Part shown: piece after piece, positions 34,453 through 42,397 of the stretch
Layout of the letters: each line of letters starts with the position of its first letter
Position numbering within the stretch: the first letter of the stretch is position 1
Source: Enhygromyxa salina
GTDB taxonomy: Bacteria; Myxococcota_A; Polyangia; Nannocystales; Nannocystaceae
Length of the DNA: 43,052 bases
NCBI RefSeq assembly: GCF_002994615.1
Contig: NZ_PVNK01000072.1
Location: forward strand, 1-43,052
Direction of reading: 5' to 3'
Made by a program: the position numbers and the translations under genes
Notes under the pieces: generated by a model
The model's input: the letters and a program-made list of their open reading frames with translations, nothing else
Databases searched by the model: none
Told to the model about the DNA's origin: nothing

Positions 34453-35160
34453 CTAAAGTCTTCCGATCTGGATCTCGTTCGTTGGGAGGTCGCCCGCGCA
34501 GTTGCCCGTCGCCTCGACGTCCAAATAGACCGACGAGACCTCGCCCTGGACGTAGAGGGTGCCGCAGCCGGCTCGGCTGAAGTAGCGGTCGGGGTCGCAG
34601 GGGACACAGCGCGGCTGGCTTCCGCGGTGGCTGCAGACGAAGCGCTCGTCACAAAAGTAGCTGCGACAAAACTGGTCCTTGACGTCCTGACCCAGGACAT
34701 CCTCGAGCGGGAGTTGGCCGGCCCCGATCGCGTTGGGGTCGACCTCCGGGTCGATGCAGGTCCCGTAGACATTGAGGACCAGCCCGGCCTCGCACCCGTC
34801 CGGGCTGGGCCCGCAGCCCGAGCTGCCCAAGAGCTCGGTCGGGCACACGCCGTAGCGCGCGGGGTCGTTGAACGCGTCGGCGTAGGCCCGGGTCAGGGGG
34901 TGGTTGGGCCCGTAGGCCGTGGCGGCGCAGGGGACCGTGTCGTAGTCGGAGCTGCAGATCTTGGCGGCGCCCGCCGAGAGCTGCTCGGGCAGCACACAGA
35001 CGGCGACGTAGCGGTTGTCCTCGAGCTCGGGACAGTCACTGGTGAGGTCACAGCGGTGGACCCCGTCGTCTTCGAAGTCGGGCACGAAGAAGGCCGAACA
35101 GGCGCTGAGCAAGAACCCGGAGATCAGGGCCGCGATGTAGGAGATCGGAGGGGGCGACAT
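34453..35160 (-). CDS. Cys-rich lipoprotein of unknown function
   Basis: 235 residues. Lipoprotein signal peptide ending FLLSAC (Cys21). The rest is rich in cysteine (about 17), in pairs such as HRCDLTSDCPEL and YFCDERFVCSH, and RCVPCDPDRYF, so it is probably a disulphide-stabilised outer-membrane or surface protein. The short acidic segment and the C-x(5)-C near the mature start resemble the 'Cys-stalk' of many myxobacterial lipoproteins. No domain was recognised. It is divergent from the OmpA-like lipoprotein gene; the shared 185-base intergenic region holds a perfect inverted repeat. Confidence 0.75.
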   Translation of the reverse strand: MSPPPISYIAALISGFLLSACSAFFVPDFEDDGVHRCDLTSDCPELEDNRYVAVCVLPEQLSAGAAKICSSDYDTVPCAATAYGPNHPLTRAYADAFNDPARYGVCPTELLGSSGCGPSPDGCEAGLVLNVYGTCIDPEVDPNAIGAGQLPLEDVLGQDVKDQFCRSYFCDERFVCSHRGSQPRCVPCDPDRYFSRAGCGTLYVQGEVSSVYLDVEATGNCAGDLPTNEIQIGRL

Positions 35161-35226
35161 GCCGAGAAGAGCCGGTCGGGCGGGCGCGCCGGATCATAGC
35201 AAGGCCCGCTTTGGAGGTCGGAGTCG

Positions 35227-35256
35227 CAGCTGCGTCACCTTGGCGTGACGCAGCTG
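35227..35256. promoter_or_regulatory. Perfect 12-bp inverted repeat in a divergent promoter region
   Basis: CAGCTGCGTCAC (35227-35238) and its exact reverse complement (35245-35256) are separated by six bases, in the gap between two divergently transcribed lipoprotein genes. The 30-base dyad lies about 70 bases from one start and 90 from the other. It could be an operator shared by both genes. A transcript hairpin is the alternative. Confidence 0.5.
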
Positions 35257-35345
35257 TGTCAAGGCGCCGAGCCCGACAGCGCAAAGACTCCGCCGCGCTT
35301 GCGCAGAGCCTCCGTCACCCGGATCATCCATCCGCCGGCCCCATC

Positions 35346-35867
35346 ATGACGCGCCTCGCCCCCACAATCTTGCTCCTCGCGGGTCTCGCCCAGGCCGTCG
35401 CCTGCTCGAGGGTCACGACGGTCGCGCCCGAGGAGCCGATCCAGATCCAGGCTCGACCCCCAGCCGCGCCGCGGCCGGGCCTCCCGGCCGTCCCGCAGCC
35501 GCCCCCGCCCTCGCGCGTGACCGCCTCCGGCGACCTGCTCAGCCTCGACGAGGCGCTGACCTTCGACGAAGAAGGCGAGCTGTCGAGCGAGCACCAGGAC
35601 ATCCTCGCCGAGCTCGCCAGGTGGCTCGCGACCAACACCGAGGTCGTCGAGCTGACCGTCGAGGTCCACAGCATCGGCGCGGGCTCGCGCCGGGCCCACA
35701 CCAAGCGCAGCCAGGCCCTGGCCACGCAGATCGTCGACGCGCTCGTCGCAGCGGGCGTCGACGCCGAGCGCCTGGTCGCCGCGAGCGTCGGCGCGTCCGA
35801 GGACGGGCAGCGCGACGTGGTCTTGCGCATCACGGCGCGGGCCGAGGCGGCGGCGGTCGAGGAGTGA
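35346..35867 (+). CDS. OmpA-family-like lipoprotein
   Basis: 173 residues. Lipoprotein signal peptide ending LAQAVAC (Cys20), then a Pro/Ala-rich linker (about 28-58). The C-terminal 100 residues follow the OmpA C-terminal plan: LTFDEEGELSSEHQDILAEL, a strand VVELTVEVHSIG, the KRSQALATQIVDALVAAGV helix and a closing strand. This fold normally binds peptidoglycan. The usual Asp/Arg ligand motif (TD...G...N..LS..RA) is weak here: the positions read HSIGAG and HTKRSQALA. Peptidoglycan binding is therefore uncertain. It overlaps nothing and is followed six bases later by the AgmX/PglI-like lipoprotein gene, so the two are likely an operon. Confidence 0.75.
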   Translation: MTRLAPTILLLAGLAQAVACSRVTTVAPEEPIQIQARPPAAPRPGLPAVPQPPPPSRVTASGDLLSLDEALTFDEEGELSSEHQDILAELARWLATNTEVVELTVEVHSIGAGSRRAHTKRSQALATQIVDALVAAGVDAERLVAASVGASEDGQRDVVLRITARAEAAAVEE

Positions 35868-35872
35868 AACCC

Positions 35873-36580
35873 ATGGCGAAGCACGATGTTCACCAATTCT
35901 GCGCCCGCCTGGGCCTCCCGGCCCTCGTGATCGGGCTGTCCGGCTGCGTGATGTGGATGCGCGAGCCCGAGTTCTACACCGAGGAGCTGAGCGAGCTGCT
36001 CGAGCAGCGCAGCGAGGCGATCGAGGCCTGCTACGACCGCTTCCTGAGCGAGGAAGATCCCAAGGCCCAGGGCGAGGTCGTCGTGAACTTCGAGGTCGAG
36101 GCGAAGACCGGCGAGCTGACCAACATTGAGGTCTCGCCGGACTCGCCGAAGACCCCCGAGGCCCTCGCGCGCTGCGTCACCGACGAGCTCGACACGCTCG
36201 CGCTCGATCCGCCCGACGTGAAGCGGGCCGAGGCGACCTTCACCTGGGCCTTCGTGCTCGGCTCGCAAAAGCGTCCGCCAGCCGATCCCTTCGCAGGCGC
36301 CCAGGAGGCCGTGTTGGCCTGCTACAGCGACCACCTGCGCGAGGTCGACCGCGAGGCGAGGGGCGAGCTGGTCGTCGACTACGCGCTCGACCCCGAGACC
36401 GGCGCGGTCGCGAAGCTCGAGCTCGTGTCCGACGCCACGACCGCGCCCGCGCCCGTGGTCGAGTGCGCCACCGCGGCGCTCGAGTCCGCCCACCTCGACC
36501 CCGCGAAGCTCGACGAGCGCAACCAAAGCGGCCGTCGGACCTTCGCGCTGCGCTACACGCCCCACGAGCCCCAGGGCTGA
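35873..36580 (+). CDS. Lipoprotein with two AgmX/PglI-like repeats
   Basis: 235 residues. Signal peptide ending IGLSGC (Cys25). The body is two tandem copies of a domain of about 95 residues. Copy 1 starts RSEAIEACYDRFL, with a strand GEVVVNFEVEAKTGELT and the second Cys in ALARCVTDELDTL. Copy 2 starts AQEAVLACYSDHL, with GELVVDYALDPETGAV and the second Cys in VVECATAALES. This CY...G.v.v.f.....G.....C layout is the AgmX/PglI C-terminal domain of myxobacteria, related in shape to TonB C-termini. Such proteins are linked to gliding or envelope machinery, but this specific one is unassigned. The start is five bases after the OmpA-like gene. Confidence 0.8.
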   Translation: MAKHDVHQFCARLGLPALVIGLSGCVMWMREPEFYTEELSELLEQRSEAIEACYDRFLSEEDPKAQGEVVVNFEVEAKTGELTNIEVSPDSPKTPEALARCVTDELDTLALDPPDVKRAEATFTWAFVLGSQKRPPADPFAGAQEAVLACYSDHLREVDREARGELVVDYALDPETGAVAKLELVSDATTAPAPVVECATAALESAHLDPAKLDERNQSGRRTFALRYTPHEPQG

Positions 36581-36583
36581 GGG

Positions 36584-36622
36584 GGGTCTCGCTATTGGGT
36601 CTCGCTACTGGGTCTCGCTATT
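36584..36622. repeat. Three tandem 13-bp units at convergent gene ends
   Basis: GGGTCTCGCTATT is repeated three times head to tail (second unit with one change, TACT). The stop codon of the opposing FHA-LuxR gene (CTA at 36618-36620) is inside the third unit; the repeat starts three bases after the upstream lipoprotein's stop. Confidence 0.9.
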
Positions 36623-37295
36623 GGCCTGGCGCGACCAGGCCGCGCTCGACGATCCACCGGGTCAGCGCCGCGCGCGAGCCGATCTCGAGCCGACCGTAGA
36701 TGTGGTCGAGGTGGCTGGTGACCGTGCGCGGGCTGATGCCGAGCTGCTCGGCGATCGCGGCGTTGGTCATGCCGTTGGCGACGAGCTGGCTGACCTCGAG
36801 CTGGCGAGCGCTGAGCGGGATGTCTTCGAGCTTCGGTCGGCGGATGATGATCGCGGTCGAGTCCTCGGGCGCCTGGACCTCGGGGGCGATGACGTCCGGT
36901 GGGATCGTCGCCTCGCTGGGGCTCACGCTTGGGCCGAGCTGCCCGGGCGGGCGATAGACCAGGCGCAGGACCGCGTCGGGCCCGAGCGCGATCAGGTCGC
37001 CGGCTCGCAGGGGCCCGCGCTCGACCTTCTCTTCATTGATGATCAGCCCGTTGGTCGAGCGCATGTCGGCCGCGTCGATGCTGCCGTCGGCCCGGCGCGT
37101 GATCCTGATGTGGCGGCGCGACACGCCGGGGTCGTCGATGGTGATCTCGGCGCCCGGGAGCCGGCCGACGACGTAGCCGCGCGGGCGCTCGAGGGGGAAG
37201 ACTTTTCCGCGGCTGCGGCCCTCGGTGACCTCGATGCACGGTACGAGATCGCCGTCGATCTCATCGGGCTCGCGGGGGCTGACGGGCTTGGCCAT
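36618..37295 (-). CDS. FHA domain fused to LuxR-type DNA-binding domain
   Basis: 225 residues. FHA domain (about 20-115) with the phosphothreonine-binding pattern: YVVGRLPGAEITI, SRRHIRI and STNG (80-83). A Pro-rich linker precedes a GerE/LuxR helix-turn-helix (158-218): LSARQLEVSQLVANGMTNAA, then IAEQLGISPRTVTSHLDHIY. There is no receiver domain. It would be a transcription regulator whose activity depends on binding a Thr-phosphorylated partner, so input from a Ser/Thr kinase is expected; two such kinases are encoded nearby. The start ATG at 37295 has no strong Shine-Dalgarno. It is divergent from the glycosyltransferase gene. Confidence 0.9.
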   Translation of the reverse strand: MAKPVSPREPDEIDGDLVPCIEVTEGRSRGKVFPLERPRGYVVGRLPGAEITIDDPGVSRRHIRITRRADGSIDAADMRSTNGLIINEEKVERGPLRAGDLIALGPDAVLRLVYRPPGQLGPSVSPSEATIPPDVIAPEVQAPEDSTAIIIRRPKLEDIPLSARQLEVSQLVANGMTNAAIAEQLGISPRTVTSHLDHIYGRLEIGSRAALTRWIVERGLVAPGQ

Positions 37296-37371
37296 CGCGG
37301 CGAGCGTACCAAGCCGCGCCCACGATCGCAGGTGATTGGAAAACCGGGCGCGCGCGGGCTATCACCGGCTC

Positions 37372-38556
37372 GTGCTGACGACCGCGAGCAGCGTGGCGGC
37401 GATCGTGGCCCTGGCCTGGGGGGCCGTCCTGGCCTGGCTGGCGATCGGGGCGGCGCTCCAGCGCGCGTTGCTCCAGCGGCGCTTCGACGCCCGAACTCGG
37501 CCGAAGCTCGCGGGTCGCCGGGTCCTGATCATGCGCCCCTGCGCCGGTGACGAGCCGGGCCTGCTCGACAACCTCGTCTCGACCGCCGCGCTCGAGACCC
37601 AGGCCCGCGTCACGCTCGTGATGATGGTCGACGCCGCCGACGACGGGGCCCGGCCGGTGATCGAGGCCGCGCTCGCGCGCCTCCGCGCGGCCGGGCTCGA
37701 GGCTCGCTTCGAGCTTCACCCACCGACGGGGCCCAACCGCAAGGCGAGCATGCTCGCGGCCGTGCTCGACGGCGACGCCGACGCGCACGAGCTCGTGGTC
37801 AACGTCGACAGCAACGTCGACCTCGACGGCTACCCCCTCGACGAGGTGATCGCGCCGCTGCTCGACGAGGGCGAGCGCGTCGGCGCGTCGTGGGCTCCGT
37901 GGTCCGAGCGCCGGACCCAGCCCGGGCTCGGACCGCGGGCGTCCGAGGCGGTGCTCGGCGCCTCGCTCACCGCGTTCCCCTTGCTGTGTGGGATCTACAG
38001 CTATGGACTCGTCGGCAAGATCTGGGCGGCGCGACGCGAGGCCCTCGACGCGTGTGAGTTCGCGGGGCTGACCCACTACCTCGGCGAGGACCTCGAGATG
38101 GCCAGGCGCCTGCGCGAGCGCGGCTGGGGCATCGTCGCCGCGCCGGTCTTGGCCCGCGCGCGCGGCGGAGACCCCAGCTTCGCGCAGGTCGTCGATCGCC
38201 TCGGTCGGTGGATGCTCGCGGTCCGCGGTCAGCGTCCGCTGTTGTTGCCGACTTACCCACTGTTCTTTTTCGCCACACCGCTCGCGCTCGCGCTCGCCGG
38301 GTTCGGCCTCGTCGCGCGTCCACTGCTGGCGGCGATCGCTGCGGGGCTGATCGTATTCGCTCGGGTCGTGGTCGCGATCGCGGCGCAGTACTGGTCCGCT
38401 CGCAATATTGGGCCGCTGCGGGCGCTGTTCGAGGCCGTGCTGGGTGATGTCGCGCTCGGGCTCGCCTGGGTCCGGGCGTTGACGCGGCGCGAGGTCGCGT
38501 GGCGCGGGCACAAGCTACGCGTCGGGCCCGGCGGCCGGTTATCGAGCGCCGACTAA
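37372..38556 (+). CDS. HpnI/ceramide-glucosyltransferase-like family 2 glycosyltransferase
   Basis: 394 residues from GTG 37372; a TTG at 37336 is possible. An N-terminal membrane helix (about 1-30) precedes a GT-A domain: RVLIMRPCAGDEPGLLDNL, PNRKASMLAAVLDG, the metal-binding VVNVDSNVDLDG, GKIWAARREALDA, YLGEDLEMARRLRERG and the acceptor motif RLGRW. Membrane helices close the protein (about 294-365). This order matches ceramide glucosyltransferase and hopanoid HpnI types, which transfer a sugar to a lipid. The nucleotide sugar and acceptor cannot be read from sequence. It is followed 81 bases later by the kinase-ATPase gene. Confidence 0.85.
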   Translation: MLTTASSVAAIVALAWGAVLAWLAIGAALQRALLQRRFDARTRPKLAGRRVLIMRPCAGDEPGLLDNLVSTAALETQARVTLVMMVDAADDGARPVIEAALARLRAAGLEARFELHPPTGPNRKASMLAAVLDGDADAHELVVNVDSNVDLDGYPLDEVIAPLLDEGERVGASWAPWSERRTQPGLGPRASEAVLGASLTAFPLLCGIYSYGLVGKIWAARREALDACEFAGLTHYLGEDLEMARRLRERGWGIVAAPVLARARGGDPSFAQVVDRLGRWMLAVRGQRPLLLPTYPLFFFATPLALALAGFGLVARPLLAAIAAGLIVFARVVVAIAAQYWSARNIGPLRALFEAVLGDVALGLAWVRALTRREVAWRGHKLRVGPGGRLSSAD

Positions 38557-38637
38557 ATTTTCGCGGGGGTCGCACCGACTGGACCCCACCACGGCGAGAG
38601 GCACTCGGCGCCAGCCACAAGCGCGGTCGCGTCTGGC

Positions 38638-41600
38638 ATGATGGCGAAGGTGTCGCTGGAGTGGATCGCCAACCGCTTCCGAGTGCTCGAAGAGCTCGGT
38701 CACGGTGGCATGGGGACGGTCTACCGCGTCGTCGATACCCTCGGTGACGAGCGCGAGCTGGCGCTCAAGACCTTCCGCTCGGACATCCCGAGCACGCCCG
38801 AGCGACGGCTGCGCTTTCGCGAAGAGTTTCGGGCCATGTCGCGCCTGCGGCACCCGAACACGGTCGAGGTCTACGACTGCGGCTTCCTCGACGGACAGAC
38901 CGAGTACCTGACCATGGAGTACGTCCGCGGCACCGAGCTGTCCGACATGCTCCGCGACGGGCCGCTCGAGTTCGACGCGATCTATCCCCTGATGCTGCAG
39001 CTGCTGCTCGCGCTCGAGTACATCCACTCGCGGCTCTACATCCACCGTGACATCAAGCCGTCGAACCTGCGCGTGCGCGAGGACGGCGTGCTCAAGCTGA
39101 TGGACTTCGGGCTGATGGAGCTGCTCGGCAGCCGGTCCTCGACCACGGTGCTCGGGACCGCGAGCTACATGGCGCCCGAGGTCGTGATCGGCGGCGTCCT
39201 CGACACGGCCTCGGATCTCTACTCCGTCGGCTGCGTGCTCTACGAGATGGTCACCGGGCGCGTGCCCTTCCTCGGGACCCAGCACGAGACGCTCCAGGGC
39301 CACATCTCGCAGACGCCTGCGCCGCTCCGGGCGTTTCGCCAAGACGCGCCCGTCGGGCTCGAGGGCATCGTCCGTCGACTCCTGGCCAAGGAGCTGCGCG
39401 ACCGCTACGCGAGCGCGGGCGAGGTCGCCGACGACATCGCCCGCTTGACCGGCACGCACCGGATCCGCCAGGACATCGCGCGCAACGAGAGCTACCTCGT
39501 CAGCGACGCCATGGTTGGCCGCCAGCACGAGCTGCGCGTGCTCGAGACCTTCGCCCGCGACGCCGAAGATGGCGAGGGGCGCTCGGTGTTCATCGGGGGC
39601 CCGGCCGGGGTCGGCAAGTCGCGGCTGATGGACGAGGTCCTGATCCAGGCCAAGCTCCGCGGCGTCCAGGTCATCCACGCCCAGTGCAAGCCGGGCACGA
39701 GCCCCTACGAGCCCTTCGTCACCGCGCTGCGGCCCTTGCTCTCGCAGTCGCAGCCCGCCGAGCTCGCCGGCCACCGCGACGTGATCGCGCGGCTCGAGGC
39801 CACCCGGGCCGAGCGGAGCGGCGACGACGAGCAGACCTTCGACAAGCAGCGCCTCGCCGAGGACGTGACCGAGTGGCTGCGCGTCTCGTCGGCTCGCAAC
39901 GCGATCGTGTTCGCGGTCGACGACCTCCAGTGGTGCGACCTGCCCAGCCTCGCGCTGTTCAACCACTGCATTCGCAACTCGACCGCGTCCAACATCTTGT
40001 GCGTCGCGACGCTGCGCAGCGACGAGGCCTCGCTCGGGAACCCGCTGTGGTTCACGGTCCAGGAGGGCCTGACCGAGCACCTCGAGCTCCGGTCCTTCGA
40101 CCGCGCCCAGGTCTGGCAGCTGATCGCCTCGATGTTGCCGCAGCTGCGGGTCACCGACGAGTTCGTCGACGCGCTCTACGACGCGACCGCCGGCAACGCC
40201 TTCTTCGTGACCGAGGTGATGCGCGATCTGATGGAGCAGGGCACCCTCGTCGCGAGCGAGGACGGCTGGTCGCTGCCGGCCAGCTTCGAGGTCGACTCGC
40301 TGCCCAGCAGCATCGACGCCGTGGTCCTCGACCGCATCGCTCGCCTCGACTCGGGCGCCCACGAGCTCGCGCGGATCGCCGCCGTGCTCGGTCGCTCGCT
40401 CGACCGCGCCGCCTTGCTCGCGCTCAGCGGCCTCGATGAAGACGAGCTGTTCGAGCGGGTCGAGGTCCTGACCGAGCGCCAGTTCTTGACCCGTGAGGAC
40501 GGGTGCTACGCCTTCCCCCACGACCGCGTGCGCGAGGCCTTCTACGAAGATACGCCGCCCGAGCTGCGCGCGCGCCTTCACCAGCGCTGCGGCGAGTACC
40601 TCGAGGCCCACTCGCGCGAAGGTGGCACGGGGCCCGAGGGCCAGCTGACCGAGCTCGCGTTTCACTTCAGCCGTGGCCGAGACCGGCGCAAGGCCCTCGA
40701 CTACACCTGCCGCGCCGGCGACCACGCCCACGCCGCCGGCTCGGAGACCCTTGCGATCGACTACTGGCGCGAGGCGATCCCGCTCGCCGAGGAGCAGGCC
40801 GGGCCGGACAGTGAGCTGGTCTTCAACCTCTGCGCCCGGATCGCCGAGGACGGCCTGGTGCTGTGGCCCGCGCAGGCCTTTGCGATGGCCGAGCGCTGCC
40901 GCAAGGCGCTCGAGGCTCGCGGCAACATCGACCGGGTCTGCGAGCTCGCCAAGGGGGTCGTCGCGGTCGTCGAGCGCCTGCCCGGGCCGATCCGCGAGCG
41001 CGCGATGGCCGAGCTGCTGCGCCAGCAGCCCTACCGCCACGAACCCGTTCCGAGCTCGCTCAAGCGCTACTTGCCGCCTCCGATCGCGAGCTGGCTACAG
41101 AAGGTGTTCGAGATCTATGCGCTCGCTTGTGTCGCCGCCGGCCTCGCTGGCGAGCCCCGGCGCGGCTCACCCCTGGGCGAGCGTGCTCTCGAGCTGCTGC
41201 CGTTCAAGGGCACGCCGCTCGAGGGCGCGATGTCAACCGCGCTCGCCGGGTGCCACCAGGCCGCTGGACACTTCGACAAGATGACCGAGGTCCTCGTCCG
41301 CGCCCGCGCGCTGTTGTTCGACACCGATCTCGGCGGGCAGTCCTTCGCCCTGTCGGCGCGAATCGGGACCGCCGTGTTCTCGAACTGCACGGTCTTCCAG
41401 GGCCGCCGCTTCGACCCCGGCATGGTCGACTATGGGATCGCCACGATCGACGAGCTCGACCACCCCGACTTCTACAACCAAGTCTGGGCCTACCCGTGCT
41501 TGTGGTACGCGTACACGGGCCGCCACGCCGAGGCGATGACCTTGGTCGAGAAGATCTCCGGCAACTGTCGGCGGATCGGCAGCCCGTCCTATCCGTGGCT

Positions 41601-42357
41601 GCTGTACATCAAGCCCTACCTGGCGTGGCAGCGTGGGTCCTACGAAGAAGCGCGGGCCCTCGTCGTCAGCGCGCTGCGCTATCCACAGATCGAGCGGATG
41701 ATGCTCGCCCGCGAGTGCGCGAGCGTGCTCGAAGGGGAGATTTACCTCGCGACTGGCGAGCTCGACGAGGCCGAGCGGGTCTTCGTCGAGACCGAGCGGC
41801 GCGCCCACAAGGTCGGCATGGATCTCGTGATCATCCAGGCGCGGATCGGTCGGGGCAAGCTCGCCGCCGCCCGCGACGATCTCGCGGGCGCGCGCCGTCA
41901 CCTCCGCGAGGCGCTCGGTCGCGCGGCCTCGGGTCCGGCCCGCAACCCGCTCCAGCACGCGATCGCCACCCGCCACCTGGCCCAGGTGTTGATCCGCGCG
42001 GGTGAGCTGTCGGGCGCCGAGGCGGCCCTGGTTCGGGCGATGAACTCGGTGACCTCCGTCGAGCAAGACAACAAGATCGAGGAGGGGCTGCTCTACCGCG
42101 TGAGCGCCGAGCTCGCCGTCGCCCGCGACGACAAGGTTGGCGCGATCATCGGGCTCGCGCGGGCCGAGGCGATCTTCACCGAGCTCGACAACAAGCACCT
42201 CGTGCGGACCACTCGAGACCAACGGATCGCCGCCGGCCTGACCCGCGACAGCGCGCCCGTGATCCACCCGCTCCCAGGCTTCGCCGCCAACGAAGCGATG
42301 TCAGTGGCCGACGACGAGACCGCCGAGATCAAGTACGAGAACGCCGAGCCTGGCTAG
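38638..42357 (+). CDS. Ser/Thr kinase with AAA-type ATPase and TPR-like tail
   Basis: 1239 residues. Kinase domain (about 11-270): glycine loop LGHGGMGTVY, Lys (LALKTF), HRDIKPSN at 136-143, DFG and APE in SYMAPE, so it is predicted active. A second domain begins MVGRQHELRVLE and has a P-loop, GPAGVGKS at 321-328, and Walker B-like IVFAVDDLQW. This is the AAA/STAND-like ATPase commonly joined to such kinases. The remainder (about 560-1215) is helical and repeat-rich, like a degenerate TPR superhelix. No membrane helix is visible, so it is cytoplasmic. Kinase-AAA-TPR proteins are typical of myxobacteria and act as multi-input signalling hubs. The TAG stop (42355-42357) lies inside the third palindrome. 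Confidence 0.92.
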   Translation: MMAKVSLEWIANRFRVLEELGHGGMGTVYRVVDTLGDERELALKTFRSDIPSTPERRLRFREEFRAMSRLRHPNTVEVYDCGFLDGQTEYLTMEYVRGTELSDMLRDGPLEFDAIYPLMLQLLLALEYIHSRLYIHRDIKPSNLRVREDGVLKLMDFGLMELLGSRSSTTVLGTASYMAPEVVIGGVLDTASDLYSVGCVLYEMVTGRVPFLGTQHETLQGHISQTPAPLRAFRQDAPVGLEGIVRRLLAKELRDRYASAGEVADDIARLTGTHRIRQDIARNESYLVSDAMVGRQHELRVLETFARDAEDGEGRSVFIGGPAGVGKSRLMDEVLIQAKLRGVQVIHAQCKPGTSPYEPFVTALRPLLSQSQPAELAGHRDVIARLEATRAERSGDDEQTFDKQRLAEDVTEWLRVSSARNAIVFAVDDLQWCDLPSLALFNHCIRNSTASNILCVATLRSDEASLGNPLWFTVQEGLTEHLELRSFDRAQVWQLIASMLPQLRVTDEFVDALYDATAGNAFFVTEVMRDLMEQGTLVASEDGWSLPASFEVDSLPSSIDAVVLDRIARLDSGAHELARIAAVLGRSLDRAALLALSGLDEDELFERVEVLTERQFLTREDGCYAFPHDRVREAFYEDTPPELRARLHQRCGEYLEAHSREGGTGPEGQLTELAFHFSRGRDRRKALDYTCRAGDHAHAAGSETLAIDYWREAIPLAEEQAGPDSELVFNLCARIAEDGLVLWPAQAFAMAERCRKALEARGNIDRVCELAKGVVAVVERLPGPIRERAMAELLRQQPYRHEPVPSSLKRYLPPPIASWLQKVFEIYALACVAAGLAGEPRRGSPLGERALELLPFKGTPLEGAMSTALAGCHQAAGHFDKMTEVLVRARALLFDTDLGGQSFALSARIGTAVFSNCTVFQGRRFDPGMVDYGIATIDELDHPDFYNQVWAYPCLWYAYTGRHAEAMTLVEKISGNCRRIGSPSYPWLLYIKPYLAWQRGSYEEARALVVSALRYPQIERMMLARECASVLEGEIYLATGELDEAERVFVETERRAHKVGMDLVIIQARIGRGKLAAARDDLAGARRHLREALGRAASGPARNPLQHAIATRHLAQVLIRAGELSGAEAALVRAMNSVTSVEQDNKIEEGLLYRVSAELAVARDDKVGAIIGLARAEAIFTELDNKHLVRTTRDQRIAAGLTRDSAPVIHPLPGFAANEAMSVADDETAEIKYENAEPG

Positions 42358-42375
42358 CACCCCGGGCTGCTAGGC
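42352..42375. terminator. Palindrome containing the kinase stop codon
   Basis: GGCTAGCA and TGCTAGGC flank CCCCGGGC; the arms match at seven of eight positions. The stop codon TAG (42355-42357) is in the left arm. It is the third member of the palindrome family at gene ends (21214-21235 and 30777-30800). Confidence 0.6.
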
Positions 42376-42397
42376 GAGGAGTCCCTCAGACCCCCCA

